A stretch of DNA of 64,000 nt from Myxococcus stipitatus. Lineage in GTDB: Bacteria; Myxococcota; Myxococcia; Myxococcales; Myxococcaceae. The stretch is taken from assembly GCF_021412625.1 (NCBI RefSeq), contig NZ_JAKCFI010000004.1, positions 682,001 through 746,000 of the forward strand, in the 5' to 3' direction. The notes below the pieces were generated by a model that was given only the letters and a program-made list of their open reading frames with translations, did not search any database and had not been told where the DNA came from. Both the position numbers and the translations under genes were made by a program. This document shows positions 1-12,057 of this stretch, one piece after another; position 1 is the first letter of the stretch; every line of letters begins with the position of its first letter.

Positions 1-1
1 C

Positions 2-625
2 CAGACGCACGGCTCGCGCCACGAGGGGCTGACGATGTTCTGCGTGCCCACGGGCACCCAGGGCGTGGAGATTCGCGGCATCCCCACCCTGGGCGGCAAG
101 GAGGTCAACGACGTCTTCTTCACCGACTGCTTCCTCCCGGAGGACGCCGTCGTGGGGAAGGTCGACCAGGCCTGGCCGCAGCTCATGGCGGGCCTCAACA
201 GCGAGCGGCTCATCCTCGCCGCGTCCATGCTCGGCCGGGGGCGGCGCGCCTTCGACGACGCCGTCGCGTACGTGAAGGAGCGCAAGCAGTTCGGCAAGCC
301 GGTGGGGTCGTTCCAGGCCCTCAAGCACCGCATCGCGGACCTGGCCACGGAGCTGGACTGCTGCGAGCTGCTCGTCTACCGCGTGGCGGCCATGGCGGAC
401 GACGCGCCCGACCGCATGCTCCCCCGCGAGGCCTCCATGGCCAAGCTGAAGACGACGGAGACCGCCAAGCGCGTGGCGCTGGAAGGCATGCAGATGATGG
501 GGGGCTACGGCTACGCCCTCGAATACGACATGGAGTCGCACCTGCGCGCCACGGTGATTTCCACCGTCTTCGGCGGCACCAGCGAAATCCAGCGGGACAT
601 CATCGGCAAGACGTTCGGACTGTAG
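2..625 (+). CDS. acyl-CoA dehydrogenase, C-terminal part (5-prime end outside window)
   Basis: The frame is open from the first bases of the window, so the gene starts upstream and only about 207 C-terminal residues are visible. They match the middle and C-terminal domains of FAD-dependent acyl-CoA dehydrogenases, which make the trans-2-enoyl-CoA in beta-oxidation. Visible marks are the helical segment KERKQFGKPVGSFQALKHR, the MQMMGGYGY motif and the C-terminal GGTSEIQRDIIGK, whose Glu sits where the catalytic base lies in most family members. It is the first visible gene of a plus-strand operon, 32 nt before a second acyl-CoA dehydrogenase. Chain-length preference cannot be read from the sequence. 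Confidence 0.95.
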   Translation, partial: QTHGSRHEGLTMFCVPTGTQGVEIRGIPTLGGKEVNDVFFTDCFLPEDAVVGKVDQAWPQLMAGLNSERLILAASMLGRGRRAFDDAVAYVKERKQFGKPVGSFQALKHRIADLATELDCCELLVYRVAAMADDAPDRMLPREASMAKLKTTETAKRVALEGMQMMGGYGYALEYDMESHLRATVISTVFGGTSEIQRDIIGKTFGL

Positions 626-657
626 GGCGCGATTTCATCCACGGAAGAGAGACAGTC

Positions 658-1803
658 ATGACGGCACGTCCCCGGTGGAGCTCGGACGAGCTCGAGCAGG
701 TGCGCCAGCTGGCGGCCACCTACTTCACCAAGGAAGTCATCCCCAACGTCCCCAAGCACGTGGCCCAGGGGCACCCGGACAAGGCGCTCTACCGCCGCGC
801 GGGCGAGCTGGGCCTGTTGTGCATGTCCGTCCCGGAGGCGTACGGCGGCGGCGGCGGCACCTTCGCCCACGAGGCCATCCTCACGGAGGAGCAGGTCAAG
901 GCCGGCGACCCGTCCATGGGCTTCGCCGTGCACTGCTCCATCGTCGCGCACTATGTGCTGTCGTACGCCTCCGAAGCGCAGAAGCAGAAGTGGCTGCCCA
1001 AGCTCGCCAGCGGCGAGTGGGTGGGCGCCATCGCCATGACCGAGCCGGGCACCGGCTCCGACCTGCAGGCCATTTCGACCCGCGCGGTGCGTGACGGCGA
1101 CTTCTACAAGGTGAGCGGGGCCAAGACGTTCATCTCCAACGGCCGGGTGTGCGACTTCCTCATCATCGTCGCGCGCACGGGCGGTCCGGGCCACGCGGGG
1201 ATTTCGCTGCTGTGTGCCGAGGTCTCCGACACCACCCCCGGCTTCGAGCGGGGGCGCATCCTCGACAAGCTGGGCGGCAAGGGCCAGGACACGACCGAGC
1301 TGTTCTTCGACGAGCTCCAGGTGCCGGTCGTCAACGTGCTGGGGGGCGAGGAGGGCAAGGGCTTCATCCAGCTGATGCAGCAATTGCCCCAGGAGCGGCT
1401 GAGCACCGCCCTCATCGCCATGGCCAGCATCGAGCGGGCGGTGGACCTGACGGTGGAGTACACCAAGCAGCGGCACGCCTTCGGCAAGCCCCTTTTCGCC
1501 CTGCAGAACACGCGGTTCGAACTGGCGGAATGCGCGACGCTGCGCCGGGTGTGCCGCAGCTTCATCGACGAGTGTGTGGAATCACACCTCGCGGGGTCGC
1601 TCGACGTGACGACGGCGGCCATGGCCAAATACTGGGTCACCGACCAGGCCTGCATCGTCGCGGACCGCTGCCTCCAGCTTTTCGGAGGCTATGGGTACAT
1701 GAAGGAGTACCCTATCTCCCACCTGTTCGCGGACACGCGCGTGCTCCGCATCCTCGCTGGAGCGAACGAGGTCATGAAAGAGCTCGTCGCCCGTTCCCTC
1801 TAA
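658..1803 (+). CDS. acyl-CoA dehydrogenase (second copy)
   Basis: A full-length 381-residue flavoprotein of the acyl-CoA dehydrogenase family, the usual size for this family. It shows the FAD/substrate-binding stretch AIAMTEPGTGSDLQAI near residue 125, RHAFGKPLFALQNTRFELAE, and LFGGYGYMKEYP followed by the C-terminal AGANEVMKE. Glu371 in that last motif occupies the catalytic-base position. The ATG at 658 follows GGAAGAGA with suitable spacing. It lies in the same operon as a first, clearly different acyl-CoA dehydrogenase, so the two may differ in chain length or branched-chain substrate. That is inference. Confidence 0.95.
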   Translation: MTARPRWSSDELEQVRQLAATYFTKEVIPNVPKHVAQGHPDKALYRRAGELGLLCMSVPEAYGGGGGTFAHEAILTEEQVKAGDPSMGFAVHCSIVAHYVLSYASEAQKQKWLPKLASGEWVGAIAMTEPGTGSDLQAISTRAVRDGDFYKVSGAKTFISNGRVCDFLIIVARTGGPGHAGISLLCAEVSDTTPGFERGRILDKLGGKGQDTTELFFDELQVPVVNVLGGEEGKGFIQLMQQLPQERLSTALIAMASIERAVDLTVEYTKQRHAFGKPLFALQNTRFELAECATLRRVCRSFIDECVESHLAGSLDVTTAAMAKYWVTDQACIVADRCLQLFGGYGYMKEYPISHLFADTRVLRILAGANEVMKELVARSL

Positions 1804-1842
1804 CCCGCCTACCCAGCAGCACGTCACCCAAGGAGTCACCCG

Positions 1843-3054
<1,212 letters not shown>

Positions 3055-3090
3055 TTCCCTGACCTTTTCCGAAGAGCTTCGAGCGAAATC

Positions 3091-5268
3091 ATGAGTGACA
3101 CGAACACCATCCGCTGGGAACGAGACGCCGACGGCATCGTCATCTTGACGCTGGATGACCCGAGCCAGTCCGCCAACACCATGAACGCCGCCTACGTGAA
3201 GTCCATGCGGGCGACCGTGGACCGGCTCGTCCGCGAGAAGGCGGACATCACCGGCGTCATCATCACCTCCGCGAAGAAGACCTTCTTCGCGGGCGGGGAC
3301 CTGAACGACCTGCGCGCGGTGAAGAAGGAGGACGCGAAGCAGGTCTTCGACCTGGGCCAGGAAATCAAGGCGCAGCTGCGCGCGCTGGAGACCCTGGGCA
3401 AGCCCGTCGTCGCCGCCATCAACGGCGCGGCGCTGGGCGGCGGGCTCGAAATCGCGCTCGCCTGCCACCGCCGCATCATCGCGGACGTGAAGGGCGCCCA
3501 GGTGGGCCTGCCCGAGGTGACGCTGGGCCTGCTGCCCGGTGGCGGCGGCGTGGTGCGCACGGTGCGCATGCTGGGCATCGTGGAGGCGCTGATGCAGGTG
3601 CTGCTCCAGGGCCAGCGCTACCGCCCGCAGGAGGCCAAGGAGAAGGGCCTGGTCCACGAGGTGGTGGACTCCGTGGAGGCGCTGCTGCCGGCCGCCAAGG
3701 CGTGGGTGAAGGCCAACCCCAACGCCCAGCAGCCGTGGGACGCGAAGGGCTACAAGATTCCGGGCGGCACGCCGTCCACGCCCGCGCTCGCCGCCAACCT
3801 GCCGGCCTTCCCGGCCAACCTGCGCAAGCAGCTCAAGGGCGCCAACATGCCCGCCCCCCGCGCCATCATGGCCGTGGCGGTGGAGAGCACGCAGGTGGAC
3901 GTGGACACCGCGTTCACCATCGAATCGCGCTACTTCACCGAACTGGTCACCGGCCAGGTCGCGAAGAACATGATCCAGGCGTTCTTCTTCGACATGCAGC
4001 ACATCAACTCCGGCGGCGGCCGCCCCAAGGGCTACCCGCAGCACACGGCGAAGAAGGTGGGCATCCTCGGCGCGGGCATGATGGGCGCGGGCATCGCCTA
4101 CGTGTGCGCCAAGGCCGGCATCGACGTGGTGCTCAAGGACGTGAGCCTGGAGGCGGCCCAGAAGGGCAAGGGCTACTCCGTCAAGCTGGTGGAGAAGGCC
4201 GTCTCCAAGGGCAAGTCCACGAAGGAGAAGGGGGACGCGCTGCTGTCGCGCATCACCCCCACCGCGGACCCCGCCGCGCTGGCCGGGTGCGACCTGGTCA
4301 TCGAGGCCGTGTTCGAGAGCGTGGAGCTCAAGCACAAGGTGTTCCAGGAGATCCAGGGCGTCGTCGCCAAGGACGCGGTGCTGGCGTCCAACACGTCCAC
4401 GCTGCCCATCTCCCTGCTGGCCGAGGGCGTGCAGCGGCAGCCGGACTTCGTGGGCATGCACTTCTTCTCTCCCGTGGACAAGATGCCGCTGCTGGAGCTC
4501 ATCGCGGGCAAGAACACGAGCGACGCGACGCTGGCGAAGGCCATCGACATCGCGGTGCAGATTGGCAAGACGCCCATCGTCGTGAACGACAGCCGGGGCT
4601 TCTTCACCAGCCGCGTCATCGGCACGTTCCTCAACGAGGCCATCGCCATGGTGGGCGAGGGCATCCACCCCGCGTCCGTGGAGCAGGCGGGCCTGCAGGC
4701 GGGCTACCCCGCAGCGCCGCTCCAGCTGATGGACGAACTCACCCTGACGCTGCCGCGCAAGATTCGCCAGGAGACGCAGGCCGCCGCGGTGGCCGCCGGC
4801 AAGACGTGGGAGCCGCACGGCAGCTACCCCGTGGTGGACGCGCTCATCGACACGCATGGCCGCAAGGGCCGCTCCACGGGCGCCGGCTTCTACGACTACG
4901 AGGACGGCAAGCGCACCCAGCTGTGGCCGGGGCTCGTCCAGCACTACACCAGGCCGGGCTACACCATCCCCTTCGAGGACATGAAGGAGCGCATGCTGTT
5001 CGCGGAGGCCATCGACACGGTACGCTGCTTCGACGAGGGCGTGCTGCGCTCGGCGGCGGACGCCAACATCGGGTCCATCCTCGGCATCGGCTTCCCGGCG
5101 TGGACGGGCGGCGTGGCCCAGTACATCAACGGCTACGAGGGGCCCAGCGGCACGGGCCCCCGGGGGTTCGTCAACCGCGCGCGGGAGCTGGCGGCGCGCT
5201 ACGGCAAGCACTTCCTGCCTCCCGCCTCGCTGGTGGAGAAGGCCGAGAAGGGTGAGTTCCTGAAGTAG
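3091..5268 (+). CDS. fused enoyl-CoA hydratase / 3-hydroxyacyl-CoA dehydrogenase (FadJ/FadB family)
   Basis: A 725-residue multifunctional beta-oxidation protein. Residues about 1-220 form a crotonase domain with NGAALGGGLEIALACH and GLPEVTLGLLPGGGG, supplying the oxyanion hole and Glu residues. From about residue 310 comes the NAD-binding Rossmann fold (GILGAGMMGAGIAY) of 3-hydroxyacyl-CoA dehydrogenase, with catalytic His457 in GMHFFSPVDKMPLLE, then the C-terminal helical domains. The length matches FadJ/FadB. It follows the thiolase, with which such subunits normally form a complex. FadJ and FadB cannot be told apart reliably by eye. Confidence 0.95.
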   Translation: MSDTNTIRWERDADGIVILTLDDPSQSANTMNAAYVKSMRATVDRLVREKADITGVIITSAKKTFFAGGDLNDLRAVKKEDAKQVFDLGQEIKAQLRALETLGKPVVAAINGAALGGGLEIALACHRRIIADVKGAQVGLPEVTLGLLPGGGGVVRTVRMLGIVEALMQVLLQGQRYRPQEAKEKGLVHEVVDSVEALLPAAKAWVKANPNAQQPWDAKGYKIPGGTPSTPALAANLPAFPANLRKQLKGANMPAPRAIMAVAVESTQVDVDTAFTIESRYFTELVTGQVAKNMIQAFFFDMQHINSGGGRPKGYPQHTAKKVGILGAGMMGAGIAYVCAKAGIDVVLKDVSLEAAQKGKGYSVKLVEKAVSKGKSTKEKGDALLSRITPTADPAALAGCDLVIEAVFESVELKHKVFQEIQGVVAKDAVLASNTSTLPISLLAEGVQRQPDFVGMHFFSPVDKMPLLELIAGKNTSDATLAKAIDIAVQIGKTPIVVNDSRGFFTSRVIGTFLNEAIAMVGEGIHPASVEQAGLQAGYPAAPLQLMDELTLTLPRKIRQETQAAAVAAGKTWEPHGSYPVVDALIDTHGRKGRSTGAGFYDYEDGKRTQLWPGLVQHYTRPGYTIPFEDMKERMLFAEAIDTVRCFDEGVLRSAADANIGSILGIGFPAWTGGVAQYINGYEGPSGTGPRGFVNRARELAARYGKHFLPPASLVEKAEKGEFLK

Positions 5269-5292
5269 TCACTCCCAACGAAGGAGCAGTCC

Positions 5293-6696
5293 ATGGCTCA
5301 GGGTGCCCGCCTCGCCGCCGTACCGCCCTCGCTCGACGCGAAGGCGCTCGTCGAGAAGCAGCGTGCGTACTTCGAGACCCGCGTGACGCTCCCGCTGCAG
5401 TGGCGGCGGGAGCAGTTGCAGGTGCTCGAGCGTACCGTCCGCAAGTACGAGGCGGAGATACTCGCCGCGCTCCGCTCGGACCTGAACAAGAGTCCGGAGG
5501 AGGCCTACCTCACGGAGGTGGGGAGCATCTACGGCGAGGTGAGGACCGCCCTGAAGAACGTGAAGTCGTGGATGAAGCCGAGGAAGGGCTCCGCCCCCCT
5601 CGTCATCCAGCCGGCGCGGGCCTACCAGTATTCGGACCCGCTCGGCGTGACGCTCATCATCGCGCCGTGGAACTACCCCTATCAGCTGTCCATCGCGCCG
5701 CTCATCGGCGCGCTGGCGGCGGGCTGCACCGCGGTGCTCAAGCCCAGCGAGCTGGCCCCGGCGACGTCCGCCGTGCTGGCCAGACTCCTGGGCGAGGCCT
5801 TCCCCCCGGAGGTCGTCGCGGTGGTGGAGGGCGACGCCAAGGCGAGCCAGGCGCTGCTCGCCGAGCGCTGGGACCTCATCTTCTTCACCGGCGGCACCGC
5901 GGTGGGGCGGGTGGTGGCCGAGGCCGCGGCGAAGCACCTGACGCCCACGGTGCTGGAGCTGGGCGGCAAGAGCCCCTGCATCATCGACCGGAGCGCGGAC
6001 CTGGAGGTCACCGCGCGCCGCATCGCCTGGGGCAAGTATGTCAACGCCGGGCAGACCTGCATCGCGCCGGACTACGTGCTGATTCCCCCCGACCTCAAGG
6101 AGCGCTTCACCGGGCTGGTGCGGAAGGCCGTCCAGGAGTTCTACGGGAAGGACCCTCGCGCCAGCAGCGACTACGGCCGCATCATCAGCGCGCGCCACTT
6201 CGAGCGCGTCAGCGCGCTGGCCAAGGACGGCACGGTGGCCTTCGGCGGCGAGCGCGACGCGGACAGCCGCTACTTCTCGCCCACCGTCATCACCGACGCG
6301 CCGGTGACGAGCCCGCTGATGCAGGACGAGATCTTCGGGCCGCTGCTGCCGCTGGTGGACTGCGGCAGCATCGACGAGGCCATCCGCTTCGTGCGCTCGC
6401 GGCCCAAGCCGCTGGCGCTCTACAGCTTCGCGAGCGACGCGGCCGTGCACGAGCGCGTGCTCACGGAGACGTCCAGCGGCGGCGCGGTCACCAACGACGT
6501 GTGCGTCCACTTCGCCGTGGAGGGGCTGCCCTTCGGCGGCGTGGGCGAGTCCGGCCTGGGGGGCTACCACGGCCAGGCCAGCTTCGACGCCTTCAGCCAC
6601 AAGAAGAGCGTGGTGAAGCGGCCCTTCGCGCTGGACATGAAGCTGCGCTACCCGCCGTATTCCGGGAAGCTGAGCCTGTTCAAGCGCTTCCTCTGA
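5293..6696 (+). CDS. aldehyde dehydrogenase, class 3-like
   Basis: A 467-residue NAD(P)-dependent aldehyde dehydrogenase. General base Glu222 lies in VLELGGKSPCII and nucleophile Cys256 in NAGQTCIAPDYVL; IIAPWNYPYQL and EIFGPLLPL are the usual cofactor and core motifs. The size and the C-terminal PPYSGKLSLFKRFL fit the class 3/fatty-aldehyde branch, which oxidises medium- and long-chain aldehydes to acids. That would feed the beta-oxidation genes just upstream, from which it is separated by 24 nt with AAGGAG before the ATG. It is the last gene of the operon and is followed by a strong hairpin. Confidence 0.93.
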   Translation: MAQGARLAAVPPSLDAKALVEKQRAYFETRVTLPLQWRREQLQVLERTVRKYEAEILAALRSDLNKSPEEAYLTEVGSIYGEVRTALKNVKSWMKPRKGSAPLVIQPARAYQYSDPLGVTLIIAPWNYPYQLSIAPLIGALAAGCTAVLKPSELAPATSAVLARLLGEAFPPEVVAVVEGDAKASQALLAERWDLIFFTGGTAVGRVVAEAAAKHLTPTVLELGGKSPCIIDRSADLEVTARRIAWGKYVNAGQTCIAPDYVLIPPDLKERFTGLVRKAVQEFYGKDPRASSDYGRIISARHFERVSALAKDGTVAFGGERDADSRYFSPTVITDAPVTSPLMQDEIFGPLLPLVDCGSIDEAIRFVRSRPKPLALYSFASDAAVHERVLTETSSGGAVTNDVCVHFAVEGLPFGGVGESGLGGYHGQASFDAFSHKKSVVKRPFALDMKLRYPPYSGKLSLFKRFL

Positions 6697-6713
6697 GATG
6701 TCCTCGTCCCCGG

Positions 6714-6744
6714 GTGTGACGGGCCCGGACGGCGCCCGTCACAC
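6714..6744. terminator. hairpin between convergent genes
   Basis: A perfect 11-bp inverted repeat, GTGTGACGGGC at 6714-6724 and GCCCGTCACAC at 6734-6744, with a 9-nt loop. It lies between the end of the aldehyde dehydrogenase gene (6696) and the convergent cytochrome gene (ends 6759). There is no run of T on either side, so it may be a bidirectional terminator or an mRNA-end stabiliser rather than a textbook intrinsic terminator. Confidence 0.6.
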
Positions 6745-6758
6745 GCAGAGCCGTGGCG

Positions 6759-8780
<2,022 letters not shown>

Positions 8781-8976
8781 GTGATTCCCTCCAGGGGGGC
8801 TTATTAGCAGGGTGACAACAAGGAGGTACTTAAGCCTGCGGGTGAAGCCTCTCAATACGCAGCGCGTCAGCGCTCATTGGCGCGTGGCCCGCAGCGGGAA
8901 TCGGGTTGTGTCACATGGGTGATACCTCCGAGGTATCGCGCTGGCGCTTCAATCCCTGGCGGCGTAGCGGGATGAG

Positions 8977-9942
8977 ATGGCGTCGGCTCGCTCGAAGCGG
9001 GGGTGGGTGTGCCTCGCGTGTCTGGATGTGCTGGGCACTGGCTGCTCCTCGGTGAGGCACATCGAACGGCGGGGCGCGGAGGTGGACTACTGCGTGCCGG
9101 CGCAACCGGTCCGGTATGACGTGTCGCGCTCGGCGGCGCTGGAGGCGCCGTTCGAGGTCTCGGAGGACCTCCAGCGGCGCTTCACCCGGCAGGATCTGCT
9201 GCTGGCGCACGCGGCGGGGGTGCTCGGCGCGCTCGAGTCGCTGGCGCGCTTGGGGGAAGGGGCCGACTCGGCGGAGCGGCGGGACATGCTCCTGGGAGAG
9301 GTCGAGCTGCGGTTGTTGCTCTTCTCGACGATGCTCTCCAGCGTGGCGGCGGAGCTGGACTGCGAGGCGGGGCGTACCGCGCAGGTGGCGAGCCTCCTGG
9401 ATGGGTTGGCGTCCCGGCGTCAGAGGCTGCTGACCATCTCCTCCATCGTGGCGGGGGCGCTGGCCACCACCGTCACGGCCATCTCCCGTGATGACAATGC
9501 CGACGACATCATCGACTTCACGGGTGGCGTGGCGAGCGCCGGGCTGGGGCTCGCCGCGCTGCTCTCCTCGCCCTCGCTCCGGTTCGACCACCCGCGAAAC
9601 CTGCTCGCGGACGTGTGGCGGCAGCCGGAGCACTCCGAGGCCTTCCCCCCGGCGCTCTGGTACGTGCTGCGCCACAAGGACTTCAGCAACGAGCAGCGGC
9701 ACTCCATCTCGTACAACGTCCGCGCGCGGTGGATTGCCTATGGCTACGTGGAGGAGAAGGGCGGAGAGCCCTTCTTCGACGCCGGGGGCCGGTACACCCT
9801 GGACGCGCTGCGCACGCGGACCAACATGCTGGAGGAGCTCCAGGCCGCGGTGCGGCTCATCCACCAGAACCTCCAGGCGCTGCTGGCGAAGCTGGTCGCG
9901 ACGTGGGGACGGCCCGCCGCCTCGCGAGGAGGCGGACCGTGA
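8977..9942 (+). CDS. hypothetical envelope protein
   Basis: A 321-residue protein of no family I recognise. The N-terminus has a short hydrophobic stretch ending in LGTGCSS, an imperfect lipobox, so it may be a lipoprotein. Residues about 130-190 contain two hydrophobic, alanine/glycine-rich segments (LTISSIVAGALATTVTAIS and GGVASAGLGLAALL) that could be membrane hairpins. The rest is charged and helical. The start is uncertain: ATG at 8972 and 8977 both lie behind a weak GGGATGAG. It is divergent from the RoxA-like gene and convergent with the next gene. Confidence 0.7.
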   Translation: MASARSKRGWVCLACLDVLGTGCSSVRHIERRGAEVDYCVPAQPVRYDVSRSAALEAPFEVSEDLQRRFTRQDLLLAHAAGVLGALESLARLGEGADSAERRDMLLGEVELRLLLFSTMLSSVAAELDCEAGRTAQVASLLDGLASRRQRLLTISSIVAGALATTVTAISRDDNADDIIDFTGGVASAGLGLAALLSSPSLRFDHPRNLLADVWRQPEHSEAFPPALWYVLRHKDFSNEQRHSISYNVRARWIAYGYVEEKGGEPFFDAGGRYTLDALRTRTNMLEELQAAVRLIHQNLQALLAKLVATWGRPAASRGGGP

Positions 9943-9964
9943 GCGTGGGCGGCGGGGCCGCGCG

Positions 9965-11302
9965 TCACTTCCCGAGCGTGGTCAGCAGGTGGCCCGTCTT
10001 CGCATCGAAGACGTTCAGCCAGACCCGGTGGGGGACGTACAGCCGGTCCTTGTGCCACCAGATGCCCGTGATGCTCCCCGTGTGCCGGGTCTCCGGAATG
10101 GCGATGTCCCACGCTACGGCCCCCGTGCGCGCATCCCTGCGCACGAGGTGGAGCCCTCCTTCCTCCAACTCGTACGCGATGAATACGGCGTCCTCCGACA
10201 GCTCGACGTATCTCGACACGGTGGCGCGGACGCTGTGGGCCTCCAGCTCCGAGACGAGGCCGTGCCAGAGGGGCTGCCGCGACGGCGGCTGGAACACCGC
10301 GGCCATGGGGACGCGGGTGCCAGGGCTCCGGTAACCCGTCACCAGCTCCAGGCCATGGGCCTTGTAGACCTGGTGGGGCGTGAAGCCGCGGAGGGTGGGG
10401 ACGTTGCGCGCGCGGAGGCAGGGAGGATGTCCCTCCTCGGCGCTGCTGGGGTCGCAGCTGCCCTCCTTCCATGCATGCGATTGGCAGTTCCGGGGCGTCT
10501 GCTTCGCGGGGCGCGCGATGCCCGTCTTCGTATCGAGGAGCAGGTTGCGCCCATCCACCACCTCGACCCAGACGGAGGTGGTGTCTCCCTGGGGGATGCA
10601 CAGCCGGCCCGGCGCGTCCGACAAGGGGATGCGTCCCAGCGACTTCCCCGTCGCCAGCTCGAGCAGGCCCACCTCGCCGGTGGCGGTGGCCACCAGCCGC
10701 TCACCCTGGACGATGAGTCGCGTGGGTGGGGCCGACCGCGTGCGCGCTCCGTCGATGGGGGCCTCCCAGAGTCGCTTGAAGGAGGTCCCGTCGTATGCGG
10801 CCACGCGATAGCTCATCTCGAACGTGTTGACCCCGGGCGTGTTGTCCGCCTCATGGGTGTAGACGACGCCGATGATGTCGTCCGTCCCATCTCCGGTGAT
10901 GTCCACCACCACGGGCGGGACCTGGGCGCGCCACTGGTACGTCGGCTCCCTGGCCGGTGGCGGCGGAGGGGGAGGCACGGGGGGCGGGGCGGGCGGAGCG
11001 GGTGGGCGCGCGGGGATGTCCGCGCGCTCCGGGGAGATGGGCGCGGGGCTGGGCTCGGGCCCCATCATGAAGAAGGTCGCCATGCCCGTGGCGAAGAGCA
11101 CGCCCGCCGCCGCGATGGCCACGATGGCGGTGTTCCCGCCCCCCGTCGAGCGAACCTCATACAGGGGCCGCGGAGCCTGCTCGCCCCGGGTGTCGATGGA
11201 TGCGTTGCAGTAGTGGCAGGTGTAGAGCACCTGCCCGGGCTCCAGGGTGAACGGGGCGTTGCAGCGCGGGCAGCGAGGTGAGGTCGGTCGAACACGAGCC
11301 AT
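9965..11302 (-). CDS. zinc-ribbon membrane protein with beta-propeller-like domain
   Basis: The product is about 445 residues from the ATG at 11302; an upstream start at 11392 would add 30 unstructured residues. The order is: a zinc ribbon (CPRC then CHYC, residues about 10-35); one transmembrane helix (AIVAIAAAGVLFATGMATFF); a proline-rich linker (about residues 95-125); and a region with DITGDGTDDIIGVVY and spaced tryptophan-containing strands that reads like a PQQ/FG-GAP beta-propeller. The ribbon would sit in the cytoplasm and the propeller outside. The role is unknown. Its 3-prime end faces the preceding gene, 22 nt away. Confidence 0.75.
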   Translation of the reverse strand: MARVRPTSPRCPRCNAPFTLEPGQVLYTCHYCNASIDTRGEQAPRPLYEVRSTGGGNTAIVAIAAAGVLFATGMATFFMMGPEPSPAPISPERADIPARPPAPPAPPPVPPPPPPPAREPTYQWRAQVPPVVVDITGDGTDDIIGVVYTHEADNTPGVNTFEMSYRVAAYDGTSFKRLWEAPIDGARTRSAPPTRLIVQGERLVATATGEVGLLELATGKSLGRIPLSDAPGRLCIPQGDTTSVWVEVVDGRNLLLDTKTGIARPAKQTPRNCQSHAWKEGSCDPSSAEEGHPPCLRARNVPTLRGFTPHQVYKAHGLELVTGYRSPGTRVPMAAVFQPPSRQPLWHGLVSELEAHSVRATVSRYVELSEDAVFIAYELEEGGLHLVRRDARTGAVAWDIAIPETRHTGSITGIWWHKDRLYVPHRVWLNVFDAKTGHLLTTLGK

Positions 11303-11419
11303 GGCGTGTTCTATCACTCGCTCCCCCACACCGTCAGTGGATGTGGGCCTCGCCCGGTGGGTCGTTCCCGCGAGGCGTGGCGACGGGGCCACGGGCCAGG
11401 AGCGCCGTGGCCACCGGCA

Positions 11420-11875
11420 TCACCGGAACGCGCCCGCGACCTGCCGCGTGGCGACGTTGAGTCGGTTCCACAGGTTGATCTGCGCGATGGCCACGACCAG
11501 GGCGCCGAGGGCGCGCTCGTCGAAGTGGCGCGTGGCCTCCTGCCAGAGCGTGTCGGGCACGGCGTCGGAGGTGTCGCTCAAGCGGGTGAGGGCCTCCGTG
11601 AGCGCGAGCGCGGCGCGCTCCGCGTCCGTGAACCAGGGCGCCTCGCGCCAGGCGCCCACCGCGAAGATGCGCTGGTCCGACTCGCCGCCCTTCTTCAGTG
11701 CGTGGGCGTGCATGTCCACGCAGACGCTGCAGCCGTTGATCTGGCTGGCGCGCAGGTGGACCAGCTCCAGGGTGCGTGGGGGGATGCCCGCGTTGGCGAC
11801 CGAGGCCCCCAGGGCCTGGAGGGCCTTCAGCGTGTCGGGGTTGAGCAGGGCGGGGTTCGTCATCCGGGCTTGCAT
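11420..11875 (-). CDS. AhpD/carboxymuconolactone-decarboxylase-family protein
   Basis: A 151-residue protein with the AhpD-type active-site motif QINGCSVCVDMHAHAL (CxxC plus downstream His) and the companion WREAPWFTDAERAALALTEALT motif. Members are alkylhydroperoxidase-like reductases acting on peroxides or small electrophiles. The ATG at 11875 has AAGGAC 9 nt upstream. The gene is divergent from an ECF41 sigma factor, and the region between them holds an ECF41-type promoter for each gene. Such carboxymuconolactone decarboxylase-like genes are the typical ECF41 neighbours and targets, which supports direct regulation by that factor. Confidence 0.93.
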   Translation of the reverse strand: MQARMTNPALLNPDTLKALQALGASVANAGIPPRTLELVHLRASQINGCSVCVDMHAHALKKGGESDQRIFAVGAWREAPWFTDAERAALALTEALTRLSDTSDAVPDTLWQEATRHFDERALGALVVAIAQINLWNRLNVATRQVAGAFR

Positions 11876-11918
11876 GGGCGTCGTCCTTTTCTTCGTGAGA
11901 GGGTCACTTCGCCGCGGT

Positions 11919-11945
11919 GACGAAAATCGCGGACGACGTGTGACA
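11919..11945 (-). promoter_or_regulatory. ECF41-type promoter of the AhpD-family gene
   Basis: Read on the minus strand, TGTCACA at 11945-11939 is followed by a 16-nt spacer and CGTC at 11922-11919. This is the TGTCACA-N16-CGTC signature I recall for ECF41 sigma factors. The predicted transcript would start about 35 nt before the ATG at 11875. Confidence 0.85.
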
Positions 11946-11996
11946 GGCCGAGCGGGCTTCACGCGGGGTGGTGGCGTCGCCCCTCCTGGCAGGACG

Positions 11997-12023
11997 TGTC
12001 ACACCGGCGAAAATCGTTTCGTC
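11997..12023 (+). promoter_or_regulatory. ECF41-type promoter of the sigma factor gene (autoregulation)
   Basis: TGTCACA at 11997-12003, a 16-nt spacer, then CGTC at 12020-12023, in front of the sigma factor ATG at 12058 with AGGAG at 12044-12048. The element repeats the one facing the other way at 11919-11945, and both continue as TTTCGTCACCG around the -10 box, which argues for one regulator acting on both genes. Confidence 0.85.
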
Positions 12024-12057
12024 ACCGTCCCGGGATTCGTGCGAGGAGTCGTGAGCG

